A DNA stretch of 64,000 bases, from NCBI RefSeq assembly GCF_000024605.1, contig NC_013385.1, positions 1,297,501-1,361,500 of the forward strand, in the 5' to 3' direction. Under the pieces are notes generated by a model. The model saw nothing but the letters and a program-made list of their open reading frames with translations. It ran no database searches and was not told the origin of the DNA. Shown piece by piece: positions 1-6,587 of this stretch. A program made the translations under genes and the position numbers. Each line of letters begins with the position of its first letter. Within the stretch, counting starts at the first letter, position 1. This stretch comes from Ammonifex degensii KC4 (GTDB lineage: Bacteria > Bacillota > Desulfotomaculia > Desulfotomaculales > Ammonificaceae).

Positions 1-293
1 CTTTCCTTTATCCCCTTAAGAAAATCGGCCACCTTCGGGCGTCCTTGAGGATCGTGAAGGGTAGTGACCACACCCCGCGGCTTATGAAAGGCTAGATAAA
101 CCAAGCGCTCAGGCAACTTAACAGGTTTCCCGTCTACCTCGATCGAATCCCTTTCCGGATCCACTTTAACCCCTAGCTTGTCTACCACTTGACCGTTAAC
201 CTTTACCCTTCCGGCAACAATGAGTTCCTCGGCTTTGCGGCGTGAAGCTATCCCCGCTCGCGCCAGGACCTTCTGCAGGCGTTCTTCTGGCAA
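1..293 (-). CDS. rluB: RluB-family 23S rRNA pseudouridine synthase, partial (N-terminus only)
   Basis: The reading frame opens at a TTG (293-291) behind an AGGAAGGTGG ribosome site and runs off the left edge, so about 97 codons are visible. The first 60 residues form an S4 RNA-binding domain (QKVLARAGIASRRKAEEL, then a VKVNGQVV turn). The start of the pseudouridine synthase fold follows (YLAFHKPRGVVTT). The catalytic Asp lies beyond the edge. Enzymes of this family convert a specific uridine of large-subunit rRNA to pseudouridine. The gene follows spmB closely on the same strand, and spmA-spmB-rluB neighbourhoods are known in Firmicutes. RluB is preferred over other S4-type synthases because of this context, but the truncated sequence cannot separate the subfamilies. 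Confidence 0.8.
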   Translation of the reverse strand, partial: MPEERLQKVLARAGIASRRKAEELIVAGRVKVNGQVVDKLGVKVDPERDSIEVDGKPVKLPERLVYLAFHKPRGVVTTLHDPQGRPKVADFLKGIKE

Positions 294-321
294 AAAACAT
301 CACCACCTTCCTTCCCATAAT

Positions 322-855
322 TTAACCAAAGATCAGCCGCACGAAAAATACCGAGGCCAGGAAGGTGGTAATGTCTGCAATAAGCCCGGTAATGGGAGCA
401 TAGCGATACTTTTTTATTCCAACTGAACCAAAGTATAGAGAGAGAACATAGAAAGTGGTATCACTTGAACCTTGCATAGTGGAGACCAGGCGGCCCAGCA
501 TGCTGTCAGGGCCGTGGGTGCGAATGATGTCTGTAGCCACTCCTAGAGCAGCACTCCCGGAAAGAGGACGAAGCAAAGCGTGTGGCAAGACTTCTGGAGG
601 TATGCCTAGAGGAGAAAGAACAGGAGAGAGGAGCTTGACCAGGAGGTCAAGAGCTCCGGAGGCACGGAAAATGCTGACGGCCACCAGCATGGCCACGAGA
701 TAGGGGATGGTCTTTATCGCGATCTCAAAGCCGTCTTGAGCTCCGGCGATGAAGAGTTCGTAAACGGGAAGGCGGCGGCAGAGGGCCACCACTAGCACCA
801 GCAGAATAAGCCCCGGTATAATCCACTCTGCCAGGGCGATTATACCTTTTTCCAC
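322..855 (-). CDS. spmB: Spore maturation protein B (SpmB)
   Basis: This 177-residue membrane protein belongs to the nucleoside-recognition/Gate family. Hydrophobic helices fall near residues 8-26, 45-65 and 150-175, with the conserved PLSGSAALG stretch in the middle and a DTTFYVL motif at about residue 130. Its length is that of B. subtilis SpmB. SpmA and SpmB act in the sporangium in the dehydration of the spore core; the molecular activity is not established. The gene lies 45 bp downstream of a lytic transglycosylase and ahead of rluB. Its usual partner spmA is 2 kb upstream on the same strand, with two unrelated genes in between. That is an unusual split of a normally adjacent pair. Confidence 0.92.
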   Translation of the reverse strand: MEKGIIALAEWIIPGLILLVLVVALCRRLPVYELFIAGAQDGFEIAIKTIPYLVAMLVAVSIFRASGALDLLVKLLSPVLSPLGIPPEVLPHALLRPLSGSAALGVATDIIRTHGPDSMLGRLVSTMQGSSDTTFYVLSLYFGSVGIKKYRYAPITGLIADITTFLASVFFVRLIFG

Positions 856-900
856 CAGAGACTTCCATTCCCTTCTTGATGATTCCGGCTGTCCTAAGTT

Positions 901-1500
901 TTATTCAAGAGAATCGAGACCTAGAAACGAGCCAGCCACCGCCTGCCACAGAAGGACTTCCGCATAGGCCCGCGCGGCTGCCGCCCGAAAAGCCTCGGTA
1001 AGGTCGGCAGCCTGGCCGTAAGCAGGTGAAGCAGTTACCGGAGTGGTATCGAGCGGCTTTTCTTGCAGGAACCGCAGCACCTTTTCCACATAGGCCTGGG
1101 TTTCTGGATAGGGAGGAATACCCCGGTAGCGCTCCACAGCGCCGGGCCCAGCATTGTAAGCCGCCAGGGCAAGGCGCAAGTCTCCGCCGAAACGGTCAAG
1201 GAGTTGGCGAAGGTACCTGGCTCCCGCCTCCACGTTTTGGACCGGGTCGAAGGGGTCGGTCACGCCCAAAGCCCGCGCCGTACCGGGCATCAGCTGCATG
1301 AGCCCCATTGCTCCTGCTCTTGAGACTGCCCGCGGGTTTAATCCCGATTCTGCCCGGGCCACGGCCTCTACCAGTCCCGGAGGCAGCTGCAGGCGGGCCT
1401 CGACCTCGCGGAATAGAGCGGCAAAAGACTGGGTTTCGGCCTGCCGCATCGAAGCAGGCTTAGTTTGAGAAAAAGACTCGTCGATCTTTCCGACCTGCAT
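901..1500 (-). CDS. Lytic transglycosylase, SLT domain
   Basis: A 199-residue protein with a single soluble-lytic-transglycosylase domain. The catalytic Glu lies in [14 protein letters not shown] at about residue 48. The typical [19 protein letters not shown] and [12 protein letters not shown] motifs follow. Such enzymes cleave peptidoglycan glycan strands to 1,6-anhydro-muramyl products. No convincing signal peptide is visible, and the first 25 residues are polar and Gln/Ser-rich, so export may use another route or the protein may act in the forespore or mother cell. It is transcribed with spmB and rluB. A sporulation or germination role is inferred only from the neighbours. Confidence 0.88.
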   Translation of the reverse strand: MQVGKIDESFSQTKPASMRQAETQSFAALFREVEARLQLPPGLVEAVARAESGLNPRAVSRAGAMGLMQLMPGTARALGVTDPFDPVQNVEAGARYLRQLLDRFGGDLRLALAAYNAGPGAVERYRGIPPYPETQAYVEKVLRFLQEKPLDTTPVTASPAYGQAADLTEAFRAAAARAYAEVLLWQAVAGSFLGLDSLE

Positions 1501-1637
1501 GATTTTCCCTTCCCCGCTGTCGAACGATGTGTAAACTTTGGGAATTATTGTACCAGAAGTCGCCAGCGAGGTACAGTACCGGTTGAGTCAAGGTATTCTC
1601 TTTGCCAAAATCGAAAAGAAGGAAAGGAGCAAGATAC

Positions 1638-2948
1638 ATGCAACCCGGCCAGCAGATAGTCCTGGAAATAACCGATCTTAACCATGCCGGGGAAGGTGTA
1701 GGGCGGTTTTCCGGCCTGGTGGTCTTCATCCCCTTTGCCCTGCCCGGAGAAAGGGTGCGGGCAAGGGTGACGGAGATGAAGAAGAGCTACGCTCGGGCCC
1801 GTCTGGAAGAAATTCTTTCCCCGTCATCCGGCCGTGTTCTTCCTCCTTGTCCTTCCTTCGGCTCCTGCGGCGGCTGCCAGCTCCTGCACCTAGACTATGA
1901 GCACCAGCTGCACTTCAAAAACAAAGTGGTAGAAAATGTTCTTTTGCGGTTAGGCAAGCTTACGGAGGTCGAAGTCAAGCCCATCTTGGGCATGGAAAAC
2001 CCCTGGCATTACCGCAACAAAGTGCGCTTGCACGTGGCCTGGGAAGGCCGAAAGCCGGTCCTGGGGCTTTATGCCCCTAGTTCGCACGTTATAGGTCACC
2101 GGATAGACCGGAGCCCTTGCTATATCCTGGACGGGCAACTAAACGCTCTAGCCCGGGTTCTGGCCGGGCTGATAAAAAAACATGCCGAAATGCTTGCCGG
2201 GCTCACGGCGGTCAGCCTACGCCTGGCAGCCGCTACCGGTGAAACAATGGTGGTGCTGGAGGGAGCCAGCGAGCACTACAGCAGATGGAAACGACTCGTA
2301 GATGAGTTGACAGCTGCAGTACCGGTGACCACGGTGGTGAGGGTGGGAGCTCGGGGGAAAGAAGAGGTTTTGTACGGAGAAGGGCATATCACCGATTCCC
2401 TTGACGGTCTTAGTTTTCGCCTATCGGCCCTTTCTTTTTACCAGGTGAATCCCGTCCAGACCAGCAGGCTTTACCGTAAGGTTCTGGAGTACGCTTCTCT
2501 TTCAGGCCGGGAACGGGTGATCGATGCTTACTGCGGGGTGGGCACGATTACCCTTTTTTTGGCCCGGAAGGCGGCCCAGGTAATAGGTATAGAGATTTCG
2601 CCCGAAGCGGTGGCTTTAGCTTCGGTCAACGCCGCCCAAAACGGCTTAAGCCACGTTTCTTTTGTGAAGGGAGCTGCCGAAGAGGTGCTGCCGGAATTGC
2701 TGGCGCGAGAAGGAATGTTTGACTTGGTGGTGCTGGACCCACCTCGCCAGGGCGTGAAGCAGGCCGCGCTGGAGTCCCTGGTCAGGGCCCAAGTTCCGCG
2801 GGTGATCTACGTTTCCTGCAACCCTGCTACCTTAGCCCGGGATTTAGGGTTCTTATCCGCGCAAGGTTACCGGGTGCAGGAAGTACAGCCAGTGGACATG
2901 TTCCCCCACACCTACCACGTCGAGTGCGTGGCTTATCTTTGCCGGTAA
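1638..2948 (+). CDS. rlmD: 23S rRNA (uracil-5-)-methyltransferase, RlmD/TrmA family
   Basis: This 436-residue enzyme has an N-terminal TRAM domain (residues 1-60) and an iron-sulfur Cys cluster (CPSFGSCGGCQ, about residue 75, with a later Cys). The SAM-binding motif is VIDAYCGVGTITLF. The catalytic region DPPRQGVK...YVSCNPATLARDL carries the nucleophilic Cys. It should methylate C5 of a uridine in 23S rRNA, or possibly tRNA. The ATG at 1638 is chosen because AAAGGAG sits 8 nt before it; an upstream in-frame ATG at 1602 has no good ribosome site. It is the only plus-strand gene in this neighbourhood, and its 3' end overlaps the end of spmA by 16 bp. It therefore interrupts what is normally a contiguous spmA-spmB pair. 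Confidence 0.9.
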   Translation: MQPGQQIVLEITDLNHAGEGVGRFSGLVVFIPFALPGERVRARVTEMKKSYARARLEEILSPSSGRVLPPCPSFGSCGGCQLLHLDYEHQLHFKNKVVENVLLRLGKLTEVEVKPILGMENPWHYRNKVRLHVAWEGRKPVLGLYAPSSHVIGHRIDRSPCYILDGQLNALARVLAGLIKKHAEMLAGLTAVSLRLAAATGETMVVLEGASEHYSRWKRLVDELTAAVPVTTVVRVGARGKEEVLYGEGHITDSLDGLSFRLSALSFYQVNPVQTSRLYRKVLEYASLSGRERVIDAYCGVGTITLFLARKAAQVIGIEISPEAVALASVNAAQNGLSHVSFVKGAAEEVLPELLAREGMFDLVVLDPPRQGVKQAALESLVRAQVPRVIYVSCNPATLARDLGFLSAQGYRVQEVQPVDMFPHTYHVECVAYLCR

Positions 2949-3517
2949 AAGCGACGGAACAAAGCGTCGGTCACCACAGCCACTATCGTGCCGCAAGCGG
3001 TGGCCAGAACCGTAGTGCCGATGATGGCGGCAGGTTCTTGGGAGCCGTAAAGAGCTCTTACTCCGATTATGGTAGTGGGAATCAGGGTGACGCAGGCGGT
3101 ATTGAGGGCCAGGAAGGTGCACATGGCGGGAGTAGCCTCCTCCGGCCGCGGGTTTAGCTTCTGCATCTCCCGCATGGCCAGCAGGCCCGCCGGCGTAGCC
3201 GCGTTTCCCAGGCCCAAGAGGTTAGCGCTCAGGTTAAGAATTATGGCGCCCATGGCGGGGTGCTGGGGAGGAATGGAGGGAAAAAGGAAACGCAGGAAGG
3301 GCTTTAAAAGTCGGGCCAGGAAGGCCACAATACCCGCTGCCTCCGCTACCCGCATGACCCCCAGCCAAAAGGTTATGATGGCAATAAGGCCAAGGGAGGT
3401 TTCCACCGCCACTTTAGCCCCGTCCAGAATGGCGGTGGTTATGACCCCCGTCTTTCCCTGAACCATCGCCACGAGAATGCCGGAAACTACAAGCAGAAAC
3501 CAGAACCAGTTGACCAA
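2933..3517 (-). CDS. spmA: Spore maturation protein A (SpmA)
   Basis: A 194-residue integral membrane protein of the nucleoside-recognition/Gate family. It has an N-terminal helix, a helix around residues 38-60 (IAIITFWLGVMRVAEAAG), the conserved NLLGLGNAATPAGL motif and two C-terminal helices (VTLIPTTIIGVRAL and VLATACGTIVAVV). This matches SpmA in length and motif order. It works with SpmB in spore-core dehydration. It is transcribed after ytfJ on the same strand. Its last 16 bp overlap the end of the convergent rlmD, and no terminator hairpin was seen between them. Confidence 0.92.
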   Translation of the reverse strand: MVNWFWFLLVVSGILVAMVQGKTGVITTAILDGAKVAVETSLGLIAIITFWLGVMRVAEAAGIVAFLARLLKPFLRFLFPSIPPQHPAMGAIILNLSANLLGLGNAATPAGLLAMREMQKLNPRPEEATPAMCTFLALNTACVTLIPTTIIGVRALYGSQEPAAIIGTTVLATACGTIVAVVTDALFRRFYRQR

Positions 3518-3577
3518 GCCGAACTCCCCTCCCCTTCTACTCCCAGGTTATGCGATCAAGGGAGGGGTTTAGAAGTC

Positions 3578-3994
3578 TCAGCTCGGGTTGACTTCTGGCT
3601 GCAGCCGCTGCCGGTCCCGGTCGCGGCGGCGCACTTCCTCAATCTTCTCCAGCACCTGGGGAGCCAAGTCCACCAGACGCTCGGCCAAATGATTACCTTC
3701 TACGGGCAAAAGGCGCACATTATTCCCGTTTACCACCAGGAAGCCCACCGGCTGGACCGAAACCCCGGCGCCGCTACCACCGCCGAAAGGCAAATCTCCG
3801 CCGTATTCCGCGTGCCGACGCTCAGGAGTGAAGGCGCTTCCGCCGGCGGCAAAACCGCAGGCTACGCGCGACACGGGTATGATCACCGTCCCGTCGGGGG
3901 TTTCCACCGGGTCGCCTACTACTGTGTTCACTTCAATCATGCTCCTCAGGTTCTCCATGGCGGTGCGCATAAGGCCCTCAATCGGGTGCTCCAC
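3578..3994 (-). CDS. ytfJ: Sporulation protein YtfJ (GerW family)
   Basis: A 138-residue protein matching the YtfJ/GerW family. Residues 1-30 carry the HPIEGLMRTAMENLRSMI start typical of the family. A Gly-rich core (YGGDLPFGGGSGAGVSV, then QPVGFLVVNGNNVRLLPVEG) follows, and the tail is charged and helical. In Bacillus the protein is made in the forespore and is needed for normal germination; the biochemical role is unknown. It sits between the Mth938-like gene and spmA on the same strand. The DUF2953 gene further upstream matches the usual ytfI partner, so the set looks like a sporulation operon appended to trpS. Confidence 0.9.
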   Translation of the reverse strand: MEHPIEGLMRTAMENLRSMIEVNTVVGDPVETPDGTVIIPVSRVACGFAAGGSAFTPERRHAEYGGDLPFGGGSGAGVSVQPVGFLVVNGNNVRLLPVEGNHLAERLVDLAPQVLEKIEEVRRRDRDRQRLQPEVNPS

Positions 3995-4068
3995 CTTTCC
4001 CTCACCTCGGTAAAGGAAGCGTTGGCGTTATTAATATGACTCCGGTGGCGAAAGGGTATGCGTCGAAC

Positions 4069-4410
4069 TCAGCAGGTGAGGTGAAGGGCGGCTACTACCC
4101 GCTTACCCTGGGCTAAAAGCTCGTTGTACTTGCGGCAAGCTTCGGCCGTAGGGAGGGCGATAAGATCGATGCCATGCTCAGCCAGGGACTTCTTTACCTC
4201 CGGCAATACCCGGACTACACCGTAGGCCCCGGTGCCGATGACCAGAACTTCGGGATGGGCCTTGAGTGCCTCAGCGAGGTCGGCTAAAACCACTTCGTGT
4301 CCCCGCTGGCGCCACCAGGAAAGCACGCGGTCGGGAAGGATGAGAACGTCTTGGTGGTAAGTCTTGCCTTCAACGATTACTTCCCCGAAGTTATACCTAT
4401 CTACGCGCAT
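4069..4410 (-). CDS. Mth938/DUF498-like domain protein
   Basis: A 113-residue single-domain protein of the Mth938-like (DUF498, NDUFAF3-related) fold. Recognisable parts are the YNFGEVIVEGKTYHQDVLI start, the VLVIGTGAYG loop at about residue 57, and the LIALPTAEACRKYNELL helix followed by VVAALHLTC. Eukaryotic homologues help assemble complex I. The bacterial members have no fixed function, and no catalytic residues can be claimed. The gene overlaps the preceding DUF2953 gene by 14 bp, so the two are probably translationally coupled. It lies 74 bp before ytfJ. Confidence 0.8.
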   Translation of the reverse strand: MRVDRYNFGEVIVEGKTYHQDVLILPDRVLSWWRQRGHEVVLADLAEALKAHPEVLVIGTGAYGVVRVLPEVKKSLAEHGIDLIALPTAEACRKYNELLAQGKRVVAALHLTC

Positions 4411-4951
4411 CCCTCCCTCCCCCTTGGCGGAGACGTAGGAGCCACCACAAAAGCCTGAGTCCTTTAAGTAGTGGCAGACTGGCCGTGAGCTCGAAGCGCG
4501 TGGACCAGGTGCGAGCCAAGAAATCAGGAACTACTACCGTTTCGCAGTTAGGCTTTCCCGGCCGGAGGAAGTAGTTTAATAGAAAGCTCTGTCCCGCCCA
4601 TAGAAGGCCGGCTAGCCAGCTGGTGCTTGCTGCCTCCCCCGTCCCCACGGAGGTATGCCAGAGGCACTTTTCTACCTGCAGTTCCGGCAAAAGCTTCTTT
4701 ACAAGGCGAAGCCACTTTATAAAAAGCCTCCAGCTGCCCAGAGTAAAGCCTTCGGATTTTCTCTCCCCGACAGGGAAAGTAAAGCGGTAAAGCTTTATGC
4801 CTGCCGGGGCCTTCACGGTCAGGTTGAAATACGACCGTTCCTTCCCCTCGCAGAAGTCCAGCTGGAGGCGAAGACGACCTTTCAAAGAAAGGGCGACTGC
4901 CGCCGTTACCAAAACCAAAAGCCAAAGCTTGAGCAAAGGACTTCCCCTCAA
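4397..4951 (-). CDS. ytfI: DUF2953 (YtfI-like) membrane-anchored protein
   Basis: A 184-residue protein with one N-terminal membrane segment (LLKLWLLVLVTAAVALSL) followed by a mostly soluble domain. The family-like stretch GRLRLQLDF is near the start, the segment VEKCLWHTSVGTGEAASTSW is in the middle, and a Trp/Leu-rich basic tail ends it. DUF2953 proteins include B. subtilis YtfI, which sits beside ytfJ as here. Function is unknown. The family call rests on context and the overall pattern more than on a strong motif. The 3' end overlaps the Mth938-like gene by 14 bp, and the gene starts 3 bp after trpS ends. Confidence 0.68.
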   Translation of the reverse strand: MRGSPLLKLWLLVLVTAAVALSLKGRLRLQLDFCEGKERSYFNLTVKAPAGIKLYRFTFPVGERKSEGFTLGSWRLFIKWLRLVKKLLPELQVEKCLWHTSVGTGEAASTSWLAGLLWAGQSFLLNYFLRPGKPNCETVVVPDFLARTWSTRFELTASLPLLKGLRLLWWLLRLRQGGGRDARR

Positions 4952-4953
4952 GC

Positions 4954-5928
4954 TTAGAGGTTAAGCGCCTCCCGCACCCGCGCCAAAGTGGCGTTGGCCA
5001 CCGCCCTGGCCTTCTCTTTTCCTTCTTCCAAAACCTCCCGGAGGTAATCCGGCCGGGCCAGGATTTCTGCCCGCTTCTCTCTGATGGGAGCAAGGCGCCT
5101 ATCCAGAACCGCCGCCAGGTCCTTTTTGCAGGCCACGCAGCCTATCTCGCCCCGGCGACAAGCAGTTTCAATATCCTTGGCCCTCTCCGGCTGGTAGATT
5201 CGGTGGTACTGGAACACCGTGCAGACCTCCGGGTGCCCCGGGTCGTGCTTGTGGATACGGGCCGGGTCGGTGACCATCCGGTTCACCAGTTCAGCCAACT
5301 CCTCAGTGGAAGCGGTAAGCGGGATCACATTGCGGTAACTTTTGCTCATCTTTTGCCCGTCAATCCCCGGCACCAGCTTCACCTCGGCCAGTATACCCTG
5401 GGGTTCCGGGAAAATGGGGGCGTAGAGGTAGTTGAAGCGCCGGGCTATCTCCCGGCAGAGTTCTATGTGCGGCAGTTGATCCTCCCCTACCGGAACCCCT
5501 TCGGCCAGGTAGATCAGGATGTCCGCCGCCTGCAAAAGCGGGTAGCCCAGGAAGCCGTAAGTAGTAATATCCTTCCCCAGAGCCTTGAGTTTACGCACCT
5601 GGTCCTTGTAAGTGGGCACCCGCTCCAGCCAGGAAAGGGGGGTAAACATGGAGAAAATGAGGTGTAGCTCGGCATGGGCGGGCACCTGCGACTGGACGAA
5701 GATGACGCTCTTTTCCGGGTCAAGCCCTACCGCCAGCCAGTCGGCCACCATGGCGTAAGTGTACTCTTTAATGCTCCGGGGGTTTTCGTACTCGGTGGTT
5801 AGAGCGTGCCAGTCGGCCACGAAAAAGAAGCACTCGTGCTCTTTTTGCAGTTCCAGCCAGTTTTCCAGCACGCATAAGTGTCCCAAGTGCAGGTAACCGG
5901 TAGGACGCATGCCGCTTAGGATTCGCAA
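4954..5928 (-). CDS. trpS: Tryptophanyl-tRNA synthetase
   Basis: A 324-residue class I aminoacyl-tRNA synthetase that charges tRNA-Trp. The HIGH-type motif is PTGYLHLGHLC at residues 10-20, and the KMSKS loop is intact (GIDGQKMSKSYRN, about residue 195). GEDQLPHIELCREIARRFN and the AEILARPDYLREVL tail are also typical. Length is normal for bacterial TrpS. It lies between the site-2 protease and the DUF2953 gene in a long minus-strand run headed by trpB and lysA, with gaps under 25 bp. No T-box leader was found near it, so it is probably expressed from upstream. Confidence 0.95.
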   Translation of the reverse strand: MRILSGMRPTGYLHLGHLCVLENWLELQKEHECFFFVADWHALTTEYENPRSIKEYTYAMVADWLAVGLDPEKSVIFVQSQVPAHAELHLIFSMFTPLSWLERVPTYKDQVRKLKALGKDITTYGFLGYPLLQAADILIYLAEGVPVGEDQLPHIELCREIARRFNYLYAPIFPEPQGILAEVKLVPGIDGQKMSKSYRNVIPLTASTEELAELVNRMVTDPARIHKHDPGHPEVCTVFQYHRIYQPERAKDIETACRRGEIGCVACKKDLAAVLDRRLAPIREKRAEILARPDYLREVLEEGKEKARAVANATLARVREALNL

Positions 5929-5946
5929 CTCTCCTTAGCACCTCCG

Positions 5947-6570
5947 TCAAAAGCCGCTTATGGCTTGGGCTAGGCGGACAAAAAGATGGAGTACGGGTCT
6001 CACCATTATCTCCAGGTAAAGAGAAATCACGCCGGTTAAGATGAGCAGAAGCAAGATTATAACGCCGTACTGCTCATAGCGCAAAAGCCAGTTCATCTCC
6101 GTCGGCACGAGGCTTATTAGTACCTTGGAGCCGTCCAACGGCGGAACGGGCAGGAGGTTGAAAAGGGCCAAAACCACATTTATGGTGACTATTCCCTGCA
6201 GGACCAGCCCCAGAGGGTCGGTCTTCACTCCCCACAGTCCCCAGACCAGAGCCCCGAAGAAGGCGACCACCAGATTGGCCGCCGGGCCGGCCAAAGAGAC
6301 CCAGAACATACCCCAGCGCATACTGCCCCGGAAATAGTAGGGATTTACCGGCACTGGCTTGGCCCAGCCAAACCCGGCCAGGAAGAGCAAGATCAACCCT
6401 ATGGGATCAATGTGGGTCAGGGGATTCAGGGTAAGCCGGCCGGAGGCCCTGGGGGTAGGGTCTCCCAGAGCATCGGCTACCTTACCGTGAGCATACTCGT
6501 GCACGCTCAAGCCCAGCATGATTCCCGGAACGAGGGAGAGCATGTAGTGAAAGCTCGGAAGCGTGAACAA
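5947..6570 (-). CDS. Site-2 protease family protein (M50, integral membrane)
   Basis: A 207-residue membrane metalloprotease of the compact S2P/SpoIVFB-like group. The zinc motif HExxH appears as SVHEYAHGKVADALGD at about residue 24. The third-ligand motif is NLLPVPPLDGSKVL at about residue 140. Four to five hydrophobic segments surround these sites. The conserved RASGRLTLNPLTHIDPIG is typical of the YwhC-type group found beside trpS. It should cleave substrates inside the membrane, but the substrate is unknown. It fits between the nucleotidyltransferase-like fusion gene and trpS with gaps of 17-18 bp. Confidence 0.9.
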   Translation of the reverse strand: MFTLPSFHYMLSLVPGIMLGLSVHEYAHGKVADALGDPTPRASGRLTLNPLTHIDPIGLILLFLAGFGWAKPVPVNPYYFRGSMRWGMFWVSLAGPAANLVVAFFGALVWGLWGVKTDPLGLVLQGIVTINVVLALFNLLPVPPLDGSKVLISLVPTEMNWLLRYEQYGVIILLLLILTGVISLYLEIMVRPVLHLFVRLAQAISGF

Positions 6571-6587
6571 CTTATTCGGCCCCTTTC

